DNA of 64,000 bases, from the NCBI RefSeq assembly GCF_032027425.1, contig NZ_JAVSJA010000001.1, positions 2,555,501-2,619,500 of the forward strand, written 5' to 3'. The notes beneath the pieces were generated by a model. That model saw only the letters and a list, made by a program, of their open reading frames with translations. It ran no database searches and was not told the DNA's origin. Shown here piece by piece: positions 42,339-51,915 of this stretch. The first letter of the stretch is position 1. Each line of letters begins with the position of its first letter. A program made the position numbers and the translations under genes. Source of the stretch: Microcystis wesenbergii NRERC-220. GTDB taxonomy: Bacteria > Cyanobacteriota > Cyanobacteriia > Cyanobacteriales > Microcystaceae.

Positions 42339-42359
42339 CCCAGAGGCGATTTTTTTTTG
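42339..42359 (+). terminator. Rho-independent terminator
   Basis: CGCCTC, loop CCA and GAGGCG are followed by ATTTTTTTT. It lies after the MITE-like repeat and just before the promoter of the R-M gene, insulating the two. Confidence 0.7.
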
Positions 42360-42369
42360 GCCAAAACCC

Positions 42370-42398
42370 TTGACAAAATCGGAGACTTGACATATACT
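42370..42398 (+). promoter_or_regulatory. Strong sigma-70-type promoter of the R-M gene
   Basis: TTGACA (42370-42375), a 17-bp spacer and TATACT (42393-42398). A second TTGACA starts at 42387 and a TATAAT at 42404, but their spacing (11 bp) does not form one promoter; a shifted alternative is possible. The gene starts at 42479, so the leader would be about 70 bp. Confidence 0.7.
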
Positions 42399-42478
42399 TT
42401 TTGTATAATGGGAATCCGTGCCTGCCTGCGAACCCTTCATTTTTAGGCTAGATACCCTCAATGTTAGGATAATCGGCC

Positions 42479-45400
42479 ATGTCAGGACAAACGGGCAATA
42501 AACCACTTTTTTCTCAACACTATCTTGAGCATCGGCTGCCGGATTCTCCGGAATGGCAAGAGGATGTATCGGTGGCATTTTCCCGCTTAGAGAGTCTTTA
42601 TCAACAAAAAAAGGCGATTTTGCCGACTCTTAACGAAGCGCAAACGGAAGCAGAATTAATACAACCGATTCTAGAAATTCTCGGTTTTAGTTATATACCG
42701 CAAGTAAGCAGTAGGGGAAAAGGAAGGTCAGAAAGGCCAGATTATGCCCTATTTGCCGGAGAAAATGACCGTTATCAAGCCTATTCTCTCCAGAATAATG
42801 AAAGAGCCTTTTATAGTCAAGTTTTAGCGATCGCTGAGGCCAAATACTGGCAACGTTCTCTTAGTGACGTTTCTAAGAATGATCAGCGAGATATCTGGAA
42901 AAATAGTAATCCTTCCTTTCAGATCACCAATTATCTGACGGGGACGGGAGTAGATTGGGGTATTCTCACCAATGGTCGAGAATGGCGCTTATATTACCGT
43001 CAAGCGTCCTCCACAGCCACGGAATTTTATCCAGTGGACTTGATGGAACTATTAGAAGGGGGAGACCGGCAAAAATTTCGGTATTTCTGGTTATTTTTCC
43101 GTCAAGAGGCTTTTATTAAGGATATTCACGCTCAGAATTTCCTTGAACGGGTCCGGGAGGAGAGTACCACCTATGCCACCAGAGTGGGTAACGAGTTAAA
43201 AGAGTTAGTCTTCGATCGCATTTTTCCCGATATTTCTAAGGGTTTTGTATCATTAAATACAGACATACAGCCAGATTTATTGTATGAAGCGAGTTTATCC
43301 CTGCTGTATAAATTATTATTTCTGCTCTACGCAGAAGCGCGGGACTTGCTGCCGGTGAGGGGAGACTATCGCGATTACAGCTTATTGCAAAAGACGCGAG
43401 AAATTGCCGTTAAAATCGATCGTCAGCAGGCCTTTAGTGGCACCTCGACGGGAATATACGATGCTCTCCTCAGTTTATTTCGCATTGTCGATCGAGGGGA
43501 TGCTAATTTAGCCGTACCTCGTTACAACGGGGGTTTATTTGACATGGAAGAAGGCCGGGTGAATTGTTTTCTCGGTCAATACAAGTTATCCGATGCGGTT
43601 TTAGCGCCCATCTTAGACAAGTTAGCACGTTTTGAGGGACAGCCGATCGACTATAGTTTTTTAGGTGTGCGACAGTTAGGATCAATTTACGAAGGATTAC
43701 TGGAATATCGCATCGTGATTGAGGGGGAATCGGTGCATCTGGAAAATGATCGGGGAGAAAGAAAAGCCACCGGTTCCTATTACACTCCCGATTACATTGT
43801 TAAATATATTGTCAGTCATACCCTCAAACCAATTTTAGAGCAAAGAGCGCAACAGTTCGGGGATGTGATGACAGAAATCGCCACCCGAAGACAAGAAAGC
43901 AGCGATAGACGTTTAGGAAATCTCAGTCAGCAGGGATTAGAAAAAGAGCTACAACGCTTAGAAAAAAAAGCGATCACTACCTTACTTGATCTTAAACTCT
44001 GTGACCCCGCCATGGGAAGCGGACATTTTTTAGTAGAAGCAGTGGACTATCTCACCGATGAGTTAATCCAGATTCTCAATCTTTATCCCGAAGATAATCC
44101 CGTTTTAACCATGTTGGAAACCACCCGACAAAACATTATCGACAATCTCCGACAACAGGGAATTATTCTCGATTCTCCCACCCTTGAACCCACGCAATTA
44201 TTACAGAGAGTGGTGATGAAGCGCTGTATTTATGGGGTGGATATCAATCCGATGGCTGTAGAATTGGCCAAGGTTAGTCTCTGGTTACATTCTTTCACAG
44301 TGGGCGCACCTTTGAGTTTTTTGGATCATCATTTACGTTGTGGTAATTCTCTGATCGGAACTACCGCCAAGGACGCAGAAGCCGCTATGATTGAGGAAGA
44401 AGGTGGTCAATTAACTCTTTTAACTGGCCCTTTTGTTGGGTTACTTCGGGCAGCAGAAATTATGCGGGGAATTAGTACCCTCAGCGATGCGACTTTTGCT
44501 GAAGTGGAAGCAAGTGAACAGTTATTCCGTGATTTTGATAGTCAAGCTAAACCCTACAAGCGTTTATTAGATGTTTTCCTCTCTCGCTTTTTTGGGGTTA
44601 AAACTGCTATCGAGTTTCTGCAGCGCTACGGTGGCAATATATCGGCAATTAATTGGGATAAGTTACCCCGATCAGATCAAGGAATTTTAGACCAGGCAGC
44701 TAGTTTATATAAAAGTAAGCGCTTTTTTCATTGGGATCTGGAATTTCCTGAAGTTTTTATCGATCTTGATTCCGCTTCTTGGAAGGATAACCCCGGTTTT
44801 GATGCAGTAATCGGTAATCCTCCTTATGATGAATTGTCAGAATCCGCTCTCGGTAGAGTAATTGACGAAAAACAATTTATAGATAATACAGAAATTTATA
44901 AAGAAGCTAGAGCATTTAGAGTTAACTTATATCGTTTATTTGTTGCCAAAGCTATAAGTCTCGCTAAGAAAAATGGCTATCATAGCTTTATTGTTCCTAT
45001 GTCACTGCTAGGTGATCGTTTTACATTTGAGTTAAGACGTAAGCTTTTACAAAAAACCAGTTTGATATGTATTGAAGCTTTTCCGCAAAAAGATGACCCC
45101 AATAATCGGGTTTTTCGTGAAGCAAAATTATCCACTTGTGTGTATGTTCTTTTTAATGGCATATTACCGCTAGATTTCTCGATGAGAACTCATGAGGGCA
45201 AAGATATTCTAGATCATTCTCGTCGATATTATGCTAATGCTGAAAAAATCGATAAATTTGATCCTGATAATTTATCTATACCAACAGTCAATCAGGAGTC
45301 TTGGAAATTGTTATTAAACCTATGTGAAAATCCTAGATGTGTTTTATTTAAAACCATTGGTTATCCGACTCCTGGAGAGATTATGTTCAATCAGCAATTC

Positions 45401-46351
45401 AAAGAATTTATATCAGATGATCCTCCAGGTGAAATAGTTCTTCGTGGAGCGCATATAGGTCGTTATGAGTTTTACGAAAAGCCAAAACAAGGAAACCCAG
45501 TGTATTTAAATAAAACAAAATTCCTTGAAAAACGTGGTACAAATAAAGAAGTTAAAGCATACGATCATTTAAAGAGAAGAATCGCCTATCAAAGAGGTGC
45601 AGCAATCGATAATTATCGACGGATAATAGCAACAACTATTCAAGAGGGATTTTTTTGTTCTGACACAGTTGGTTATATTGTAGATACACAATATAAACTA
45701 GAAACAGTTCTAGCTTTTTTAAATTCAAAATTATTGGAATGGAGATTCAGCCTTACAAGTACGACTAATCATATTAATGCCTACGAACTAAACGTAATTT
45801 TTATTCCTAAAATATCTTTTAGCACTAATAGCGATCGCCGTCAACAGAGTTTAGAGAAACTTATCAAAAGTTATCAAGAAAAGCAAGAAATATTAAAAGA
45901 AATCGAGGAGCATATTAGGAGAGAAGAAACCGATATAGTCCATGATATTTTGGCCTACTTAGCAGAACAGATGATCGAGATAAATCGGGAAAAACAAAAA
46001 GAAATCAAAAGCTTTTTAAGATATTTAGAGAGAATAATCGGCAGTGCGATCGATAATTTAACCAACAAATCAAAAATCCAAAACTATCTCGGTGACTACC
46101 AAAAAAGCGAACCTCATCTTAGCTGCGATCAACTGTGGGAGATACTGAAAAAGAACAAAAAGAAAATTACCGTTAACTTACTCGATCGTCAAATACAGGA
46201 AACCCTAGAAAAAGAATATCAAACCAGTCTAGATAAACTTTTGCCACTAAAACAACAATTAAGCGCCACCGATGAATTGATCGATCTAATTGTTTATAAA
46301 CTCTATGGATTAAGCGAGGAAGAAATTAAAATTATTGAGGGGAGAGAGTAA
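42479..46351 (+). CDS. Single-chain type IIG-like restriction-modification enzyme
   Basis: A 1290-aa fusion. The N-terminal ~130 residues contain a PD-(D/E)XK-like nuclease pattern: RPDYALF (D88) and AIAEAKYW (E120, K122). Near residue 507 is the SAM motif DPAMGSGHFLVEAVDYL and near 780 the catalytic NPPYDEL, the gamma-class N6-adenine methyltransferase of the Eco57I type. The C-terminal ~450 residues hold a target recognition region and a Lys/Glu-rich helical tail. A single protein doing both methylation and cutting needs no partner gene, and none lies next to it. The TRD-like part (about 45000-45900) is more AT-rich than the rest. The recognition sequence is unknown. Confidence 0.9.
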   Translation: MSGQTGNKPLFSQHYLEHRLPDSPEWQEDVSVAFSRLESLYQQKKAILPTLNEAQTEAELIQPILEILGFSYIPQVSSRGKGRSERPDYALFAGENDRYQAYSLQNNERAFYSQVLAIAEAKYWQRSLSDVSKNDQRDIWKNSNPSFQITNYLTGTGVDWGILTNGREWRLYYRQASSTATEFYPVDLMELLEGGDRQKFRYFWLFFRQEAFIKDIHAQNFLERVREESTTYATRVGNELKELVFDRIFPDISKGFVSLNTDIQPDLLYEASLSLLYKLLFLLYAEARDLLPVRGDYRDYSLLQKTREIAVKIDRQQAFSGTSTGIYDALLSLFRIVDRGDANLAVPRYNGGLFDMEEGRVNCFLGQYKLSDAVLAPILDKLARFEGQPIDYSFLGVRQLGSIYEGLLEYRIVIEGESVHLENDRGERKATGSYYTPDYIVKYIVSHTLKPILEQRAQQFGDVMTEIATRRQESSDRRLGNLSQQGLEKELQRLEKKAITTLLDLKLCDPAMGSGHFLVEAVDYLTDELIQILNLYPEDNPVLTMLETTRQNIIDNLRQQGIILDSPTLEPTQLLQRVVMKRCIYGVDINPMAVELAKVSLWLHSFTVGAPLSFLDHHLRCGNSLIGTTAKDAEAAMIEEEGGQLTLLTGPFVGLLRAAEIMRGISTLSDATFAEVEASEQLFRDFDSQAKPYKRLLDVFLSRFFGVKTAIEFLQRYGGNISAINWDKLPRSDQGILDQAASLYKSKRFFHWDLEFPEVFIDLDSASWKDNPGFDAVIGNPPYDELSESALGRVIDEKQFIDNTEIYKEARAFRVNLYRLFVAKAISLAKKNGYHSFIVPMSLLGDRFTFELRRKLLQKTSLICIEAFPQKDDPNNRVFREAKLSTCVYVLFNGILPLDFSMRTHEGKDILDHSRRYYANAEKIDKFDPDNLSIPTVNQESWKLLLNLCENPRCVLFKTIGYPTPGEIMFNQQFKEFISDDPPGEIVLRGAHIGRYEFYEKPKQGNPVYLNKTKFLEKRGTNKEVKAYDHLKRRIAYQRGAAIDNYRRIIATTIQEGFFCSDTVGYIVDTQYKLETVLAFLNSKLLEWRFSLTSTTNHINAYELNVIFIPKISFSTNSDRRQQSLEKLIKSYQEKQEILKEIEEHIRREETDIVHDILAYLAEQMIEINREKQKEIKSFLRYLERIIGSAIDNLTNKSKIQNYLGDYQKSEPHLSCDQLWEILKKNKKKITVNLLDRQIQETLEKEYQTSLDKLLPLKQQLSATDELIDLIVYKLYGLSEEEIKIIEGRE

Positions 46352-46430
46352 AAAAAAAGAATCAGCTGCCTGCGTATTTAAATTACTTGTTGAGATACAG
46401 ATACCCGTCGAGGCGGTATAACCGTTAAAT
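46352..46430. repeat. AATCAGCTGCCTGCGTATTT repeat, copy 1
   Basis: AATCAGCTGCCTGCGTATTT then AAATTACTTGTTGAGAT occurs here and again at about 47131-47170 after the DUF29 gene. The inner TTTAAATTRCTTRTTGAGA part also occurs at about 7935 and 27734. Short dispersed repeat of unknown nature. Confidence 0.6.
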
Positions 46431-46892
46431 TTACGGCCAATCCTGACTCGTATCGCAGAGGAAATGGTCGGCCATGATGTCCTCGAAGGTGAAGGGACAG
46501 TGAGAGGGAAAAGTCCGTATCGGTAAATCCGTCTCGCGTAAAGCCAAATCGACTCCGGCCTCGAAAGCATCGGATAAAGCCGTCGGTATCCGGGATTTTA
46601 AACTAGGATTACCCTCTAGATGCCGTCTGATCCCTCGTCTCTGTTCTCTAATCGTCAAAAACCAGCTGCGAGAACGTTTATCCGGCTGATATTCCCATTT
46701 GAGAAGATGTCCTACCAAAACGGTTAGACGGCTCACCAGTTCTCGATATTCTTGTTTACCCAAGGAAATGATTTCCTCCCGTAAGTTTTGCCAGTCCAGA
46801 GCTTCTACCTGTCGGTTGGCTAGAACTTTCGCTTGTAGCTCTGTCCACCCGTAGAAGTCGGATTCATACAGGGAATTCGCTCGATCTTTCAT
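46431..46892 (-). CDS. DUF29 family protein
   Basis: The 153-aa protein is of the DUF29 family, abundant in Microcystis and other cyanobacteria: SLYESDFYGWTELQAKVLAN, then DWQNLREEIISLGKQEYREL and LVGHLLKWEYQPDKRSRSWF. It is helical and probably cytoplasmic. DUF29 copies number many per genome and their role is unknown; a link to mobile or TA-like loci has been suspected. It lies between the R-M gene and zds, flanked on both sides by copies of a short repeat. Confidence 0.88.
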   Translation of the reverse strand: MKDRANSLYESDFYGWTELQAKVLANRQVEALDWQNLREEIISLGKQEYRELVSRLTVLVGHLLKWEYQPDKRSRSWFLTIREQRRGIRRHLEGNPSLKSRIPTALSDAFEAGVDLALRETDLPIRTFPSHCPFTFEDIMADHFLCDTSQDWP

Positions 46893-47223
46893 ATTGGAGC
46901 AGCCTTGACAATTAAAGATATGGCGTTCTATTCAGTAGTTCTAGTATTCTAGTTGTGGATAGGTAAAATCGGCTCTCTTCTTCTTTGTGTGATCTCGCGT
47001 AGCGAGCGCGTTGCGACCAGTTTAACTTATATAGGAGCGATCGATCTTTGTGTTCTTTGTGTCTTTGTGGTTCCTTCCACTCCCTCGCCAGCAGGACTGT
47101 ATCTTAAAATACATTTTACCCACCAAACCCAAGAGAGAATCAGCTGCCTGCGTATTTAAATTACTGGTTGAGATGAGGTAAAAGGCAATCCCTTCTCAAG
47201 AGAGGAGATTGCCGGCTGTTTGC
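46893..47223. other. Intergenic region with repeat copy 2
   Basis: No gene supported. It contains CTCGCGTAGCGAGCGCGTTGC, an imperfect palindrome at about 46996-47016, and at about 47131-47170 a second copy of the AATCAGCTGCCTGCGTATTT repeat. The remaining sequence is unremarkable. Confidence 0.5.
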
Positions 47224-48684
47224 TCAAACCGTGGCTAAAGATTTCCAGCGCTCGGCCTGTTGTAAGATGGCCCTGGCTGCCTGTTTACCCGATAAAGTGG
47301 CCCCTTCCATGCTATCAATGTAATCCTGTTGGGTATAACTACCGGCAAGGAAAAAGTTAGCAATAGGAGTCGCTTGCGAGGGACGATAGACATCCATCCC
47401 CGGTGCTTCCCGATAGAGACTCTGGGCCAATTTCACCACACTAAACCAAGTCATCTTTAACTCCCGCGAGGAGGGAAATAACTGATGGACTTGCGCTAAA
47501 ACGTGCTGGGCAATATCTTCATTTTTAGCTTTAATAAAAGGATCCCCAGGGGTTAAAACCAACTGTAATAAAGAACCTTCTCCGGGGCGATAATAATCCC
47601 TAGGACTGGTGAGGGCAAGATCTGCAAAACAGGAGAAATCCGCTTGGTGGGTGTACAAAAGATTGTCAATTCCCACCGCTTTTTGCAGTTGTCGGCGTTT
47701 TTCGGCATCATTTAACTCCGTCACCCAACCGTCAAAACGCAATTGTACCGTGGCGACGGGGACGGCTTCTAGTCGGAAAATATTGTCAAAAATCGGCATT
47801 TTCCGCCAATCTTGGGGAATAAGACGCTGAATACCGGGGACATCACCAGCGCAAACATAGGCATCTGCGGTGATAGTTTCTGTGGTTTCTCCGTTAGCGA
47901 CGATCATGCCATTAACTTGCAGATTTTCGCCCTCTCCAGAATAGAGAATTTCCCGCACCTGACGACGGGTAGAGATTTTGGCACCCCGAGCTTCCAGATA
48001 GTTAATAATCGGTTTATGTAGGTATTCGTGGGGGGAACCTTCCAACATCCGCAGGACGGAAGCTTCGGTTTTAGCGGCAAAAAATTGGAAAATCGTCAGC
48101 ATACAACGGGCCGAGATATTTTCCGTATCGATAAATCCTAGGGCATAGGCGATCGGATTCCACATTTTTTTTAAACTGCCGTCATTACCGCCATGGCTAC
48201 GAAACCAATCGGCAAAGCTAATCGAGTCTAGATCCCGAATCGTTTTCATCGCTCCTTGAAAGTCTATCAGACCACGGACGATGGGACTGGTACCTAGGGC
48301 CAGAGAATTAAAGATTTTATCGGCTGCCGAGAGTTGGGAGGAGGTAAAAAAGGCTTTTAAACCGTTAAAAGGCGCACCTGCGACGAAACGGAAGTCTAAT
48401 TCGCCGATTTTTCCCCCTTCGTTGATAAAAGTGTGGGTGTGTTCTTTGAGTAGTAGGGATTGAAAAGCGCCCACTTTTTTCATTAACTCAAAAAGATTAT
48501 AGTAACAGCCAAAAAAGACGTGCAGGCCCATCTCGATGTGATTACCGTCCGCATCTACCCAACTACCGACTTTTCCCCCGACAAAGGGACGAGATTCTAA
48601 TATTTCTACTGTACAGCCCGCATCGACCAGATCGATAGCTGTTGCCATTCCCGCTAATCCTGCACCAACGATCACCACTCGCAT
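47224..48684 (-). CDS. zds: Zeta-carotene desaturase
   Basis: A 486-aa FAD enzyme (CrtQ/Zds) that converts 9,9'-di-cis-zeta-carotene via neurosporene to lycopene in carotenoid synthesis at the membrane. The FAD motif is [19 protein letters not shown], then [20 protein letters not shown]. The later [20 protein letters not shown] and the C-terminal [13 protein letters not shown] then [20 protein letters not shown] are diagnostic for Zds rather than phytoene desaturase. Length is normal. It depends on plastoquinone-linked electron transfer. No other carotenoid gene lies next to it. Confidence 0.93.
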   Translation of the reverse strand: MRVVIVGAGLAGMATAIDLVDAGCTVEILESRPFVGGKVGSWVDADGNHIEMGLHVFFGCYYNLFELMKKVGAFQSLLLKEHTHTFINEGGKIGELDFRFVAGAPFNGLKAFFTSSQLSAADKIFNSLALGTSPIVRGLIDFQGAMKTIRDLDSISFADWFRSHGGNDGSLKKMWNPIAYALGFIDTENISARCMLTIFQFFAAKTEASVLRMLEGSPHEYLHKPIINYLEARGAKISTRRQVREILYSGEGENLQVNGMIVANGETTETITADAYVCAGDVPGIQRLIPQDWRKMPIFDNIFRLEAVPVATVQLRFDGWVTELNDAEKRRQLQKAVGIDNLLYTHQADFSCFADLALTSPRDYYRPGEGSLLQLVLTPGDPFIKAKNEDIAQHVLAQVHQLFPSSRELKMTWFSVVKLAQSLYREAPGMDVYRPSQATPIANFFLAGSYTQQDYIDSMEGATLSGKQAARAILQQAERWKSLATV

Positions 48685-48821
48685 TTGTCAAGTTCCTGTT
48701 ACAATTTTTCACTAAATCTTTATTTTACCCCGATCCGTCTGGTGTTTCTCGCTGGCGATTTTTTCAGGGTCGCTTGAGGGCGTGGCAGAATAATTGAGAG
48801 TTGCACTAGGGAGAAGTCATT

Positions 48822-51260
48822 TTGAAGCGATCGCTAGATGGGAGACAGGGATTAATTATTGTCAGTATTATTTGGATATTGGGGATATTAGTCGATAGAT
48901 TCTGGTTTAGTCTCGATCATACCGTTCCCGCTTGGGATCAGGCCGATTATCTCAACGGTGGCATTATCTATACCCAAGCTTTCCAAAATCCGCGCTGGTT
49001 TGATGGGGATTGGTGGCGCAGTTTATGGCTAATGTCCCCGAAAATTCCCCCTTTAACCTATCTTTTAACGATTCCCTTCTTTAATCTCTTTGGTATTAGT
49101 CTTGACGCGGGTATGTGGGTAATGGCTATCTATAGCGCCCTACTGCTCTTTTCTGTGTACGGATTGGGAATTATCCTCTTTAATGGGACTGTGGCTTTAT
49201 GGGCGGTCTTAATCTGTCAATTTCTACCCGGTTTATACTATTATCGCCTCGAATATCTCTTAGATTTTCCCTTAGCGGCAATTGTAACGTTTTCTTACTT
49301 TTGCTTGACATGGTGGCGATTTAGTGGTCAAGGCTGGCTAAAAGCGATCGCTTTCGGGATTTCTTTCGGTTTAGGGATGTTAGTCAAACAAACCGCCCTA
49401 TTTTTCCTCTTTTTACCGATTTTGTGGGTATTGGGCGAAAATCTCCGGCGAAAACGTTGGGGCAATCTAGCGCAATTAATGCTGAGTTTTTTGACGGCAG
49501 CATGGTTAATGTTTCCCTGGTATCGGACGAATTGGTTATTAATGTTAACTGCGGGCAAACGTGCCACGGTAGATTCGGCGATTTTGGAGGGAGATCCGCC
49601 TCTTACCAGTCCAGATGCCTGGACATTTTACGCCCAAGTTTTACCCTATTTTCTTTCTTGGGTATTGTTATTAGTTCCCGTGGTGGGATTATTAATCTCC
49701 TTACGTCATAGAAAAACCGAAGATAAGGTTAATCGTCCTGTGTGGATTTGGTTAGGAGTTTTTCTGCTGGGGGGATACCTATTATCATCCCTAAATATCA
49801 ATAAAGATGCTCGTTATATTTTGCCGCTTTTACCGACTTTATCCTTAATTTTATCCGTCGGTTTATTATCTTGGCGCGGTCGTTTTGCCCCCAGTATCCG
49901 TTGGGGAACGATAACTATTGCCGCTATCCTCACCAGTTTAAATTTATTCCCCTTGGGGGGAGATATAATTACTAACGTTTTCAGTCCCGAATTACAACAC
50001 CATCCCTATTTAAAAACTGGCTGGCAGCAGGAAGAAGTAGTTAAAGAGATTCTAGGCGATTCTCCCTATCTTCGCAGCACCCTAGGGGTTTTACCTTCCA
50101 CCCCGGAATTAAATCAACATACTTTCTCTTTCTACGGTGGTAAACATAATTCCCAGGTTGCCGGCAGACAGGTGGGAGTTAGGGAAGAAGATATAGAAAA
50201 GGATGTCAATTCTTTAGATTGGTTTTTAACTAAAACTGGTGAACAGGGTTCCGTCCCCGATGTCCAGAAAAAAATTGTTAATCGAGTCGCCACTGGGCCA
50301 GATTTCCAAGTGGAAAAAACTTGGCAGCTACCGGATGATAGCACCCTGTCCCTACACCGAAAAATATATCCTTCCGTCACGGTTAACCCCCTTGAAAATG
50401 CGCCAAAACGGGTGGAATTAAGAGAGATTGCTATTGCCGAAAAAGCTTCTCCTAATCAACCCATTCCCGTGGTTTATAAATGGGCCGGAGACTGGCAACA
50501 ATTAAAGTCAGGAATAGTAATTTTAACTTGGCAAGAAGTGGACGGTAAGGATTATTGGATGCACGATCATGGTATTGCTATGGGGGGATTAATGGCAGAA
50601 AAATTAACTCCAGAAGAGCAACAAAAAGGTTTTGAAGTCACTGAAAAAACCGCCATGCAGTCGGCAGCAACCCCCGGAGTTTATCGCTTATCTGCTGTCT
50701 ATCTCAATCGGGAAACTGGCGAAACCTATCCGATTAAAACTAATGCTCAAATTACTATCGATCCTCAAGTCTCCAAGTTAGCAACGCCCCAATTAGATTT
50801 AGTGACCCAATTGCGCTTAAAGTCTGCTAATATTGGTCAAGGATTAACGGGTATTGAGCCAATTTTTCAGTTAACTAATCGTATCAATCAATACGATTCG
50901 ATTCAGGATTATGTGCTGCAAGCAGACAAGGCTTTTTCCTATCGTTTACAGCAACAAAACCCCCCCGATAAATTATCTTTAGCCTACGGATTAGCAATTT
51001 CTAAGGTACTACAACAGGATGTAGCAGGGGCAATAAAAGCCACGGAGGAAATGATTAAAATTGACCCCCATAATCCCTATCATTATGCTTATCAAGGTTT
51101 TATTTATCTCTACGATTGGCAACCGCAAGCAGCCCAAAAAGTCTTAGATCAGGCCAGAAAATTAAATCCGGATAGTGAGGAAATTAAGACTTTAAATGCA
51201 GTGGCTGCCTTGATGGGAGGAAATCTCGTTAAAGCTTGGCAATTATGGCAGTCAAATTAA
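48822..51260 (+). CDS. GT39-like membrane glycosyltransferase with TPR-like tail
   Basis: An 812-aa membrane protein. About ten hydrophobic segments run from residue 12 to about 400; the first loop has DHTVPAWDQADYLNGGIIYT, the D/E-x-x-Y motif typical of GT-C (GT39/ArnT-like) enzymes that use lipid-linked sugars. The C-terminal ~400 residues are soluble, ending in a TPR-like stretch (IDPHNPYHYAYQGFIYLYDW). The start is TTG at 48822, preceded by AGGGAGAAG 7-14 bp upstream; there is no nearby in-frame ATG. Sugar and acceptor are unknown. The tail could bind the acceptor. Confidence 0.8.
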   Translation: MKRSLDGRQGLIIVSIIWILGILVDRFWFSLDHTVPAWDQADYLNGGIIYTQAFQNPRWFDGDWWRSLWLMSPKIPPLTYLLTIPFFNLFGISLDAGMWVMAIYSALLLFSVYGLGIILFNGTVALWAVLICQFLPGLYYYRLEYLLDFPLAAIVTFSYFCLTWWRFSGQGWLKAIAFGISFGLGMLVKQTALFFLFLPILWVLGENLRRKRWGNLAQLMLSFLTAAWLMFPWYRTNWLLMLTAGKRATVDSAILEGDPPLTSPDAWTFYAQVLPYFLSWVLLLVPVVGLLISLRHRKTEDKVNRPVWIWLGVFLLGGYLLSSLNINKDARYILPLLPTLSLILSVGLLSWRGRFAPSIRWGTITIAAILTSLNLFPLGGDIITNVFSPELQHHPYLKTGWQQEEVVKEILGDSPYLRSTLGVLPSTPELNQHTFSFYGGKHNSQVAGRQVGVREEDIEKDVNSLDWFLTKTGEQGSVPDVQKKIVNRVATGPDFQVEKTWQLPDDSTLSLHRKIYPSVTVNPLENAPKRVELREIAIAEKASPNQPIPVVYKWAGDWQQLKSGIVILTWQEVDGKDYWMHDHGIAMGGLMAEKLTPEEQQKGFEVTEKTAMQSAATPGVYRLSAVYLNRETGETYPIKTNAQITIDPQVSKLATPQLDLVTQLRLKSANIGQGLTGIEPIFQLTNRINQYDSIQDYVLQADKAFSYRLQQQNPPDKLSLAYGLAISKVLQQDVAGAIKATEEMIKIDPHNPYHYAYQGFIYLYDWQPQAAQKVLDQARKLNPDSEEIKTLNAVAALMGGNLVKAWQLWQSN

Positions 51261-51915
51261 AATAGAGTGGGGTGTAGGGTGTAGGGTGTAGGGTGTAGGG
51301 TGTAGGGTGTGGGGTGTAGGGTGTGGGGAGTTTTCTCAGTGAACTGATAACTGATAACTGATAACTGATAACTGACTCCTGACTTCTAACCCAATGTTGG
51401 ACAAAGATAAGCAAAAGTTATTTATTGAATGCAAAAACTTGAGAATATTTAAATTAACATTCCGCAATATTTATAAATTCTTAAGAATTAATTGAGAAAG
51501 ATTTTTATTTAACAACGACGTTATGCTAGTTACAGCGATTTGATAGAATTTCATAATGGGATATTCTATGCTTTTTTGGGCAGCAATGGTTGAAACCCTT
51601 GCCACACCTAGAAGGTGATCCTAATTAAGACGGGTAAATTAGTCAATTTCACCCGCAACGATGATCTTTTTTTTATGTAGTTTTATTGCAAAAAAAAAGT
51701 TTTTTTGACAAAAAGCACAAAGTATGATAGGAACCCAAGGTATTTCTGGTTGCGAGTAATTATTGTAGAGAAGGGAGATGGGAGGGGGGTGTGGGGTGTG
51801 GGGTGTGGGGTGTGGGGTGTGGGGTGTAGGGTGTGGGGTGTGGGGAGTTTTCTCAGTGAACTGATAACTGATAACTGATAACTGAATACTGACTCCTATC
51901 TCACCATTGAGACAA
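51261..51915. repeat. Intergenic region with two heptamer-repeat blocks
   Basis: 655 bp without a gene. At 51268-51330 there are about eight units of GTGTAGG/GTGTGGG, and at 51784-51846 about nine units of the same heptamers. Each block is followed by GAGTTTTCTCAGTGAACTGA and tandem TAACTGA heptamers (51341-51372, 51855-51888). The composite unit is therefore duplicated within 520 bp. The sequence between is AT-rich, with a run of eight T residues at 51667. Confidence 0.7.

Noticed and set aside
42387-42409. TTGACA-11-TATAAT as the R-M promoter
   Set aside because: The 11-bp spacing is too short for sigma-70; the TTGACA-17-TATACT pair just upstream fits.
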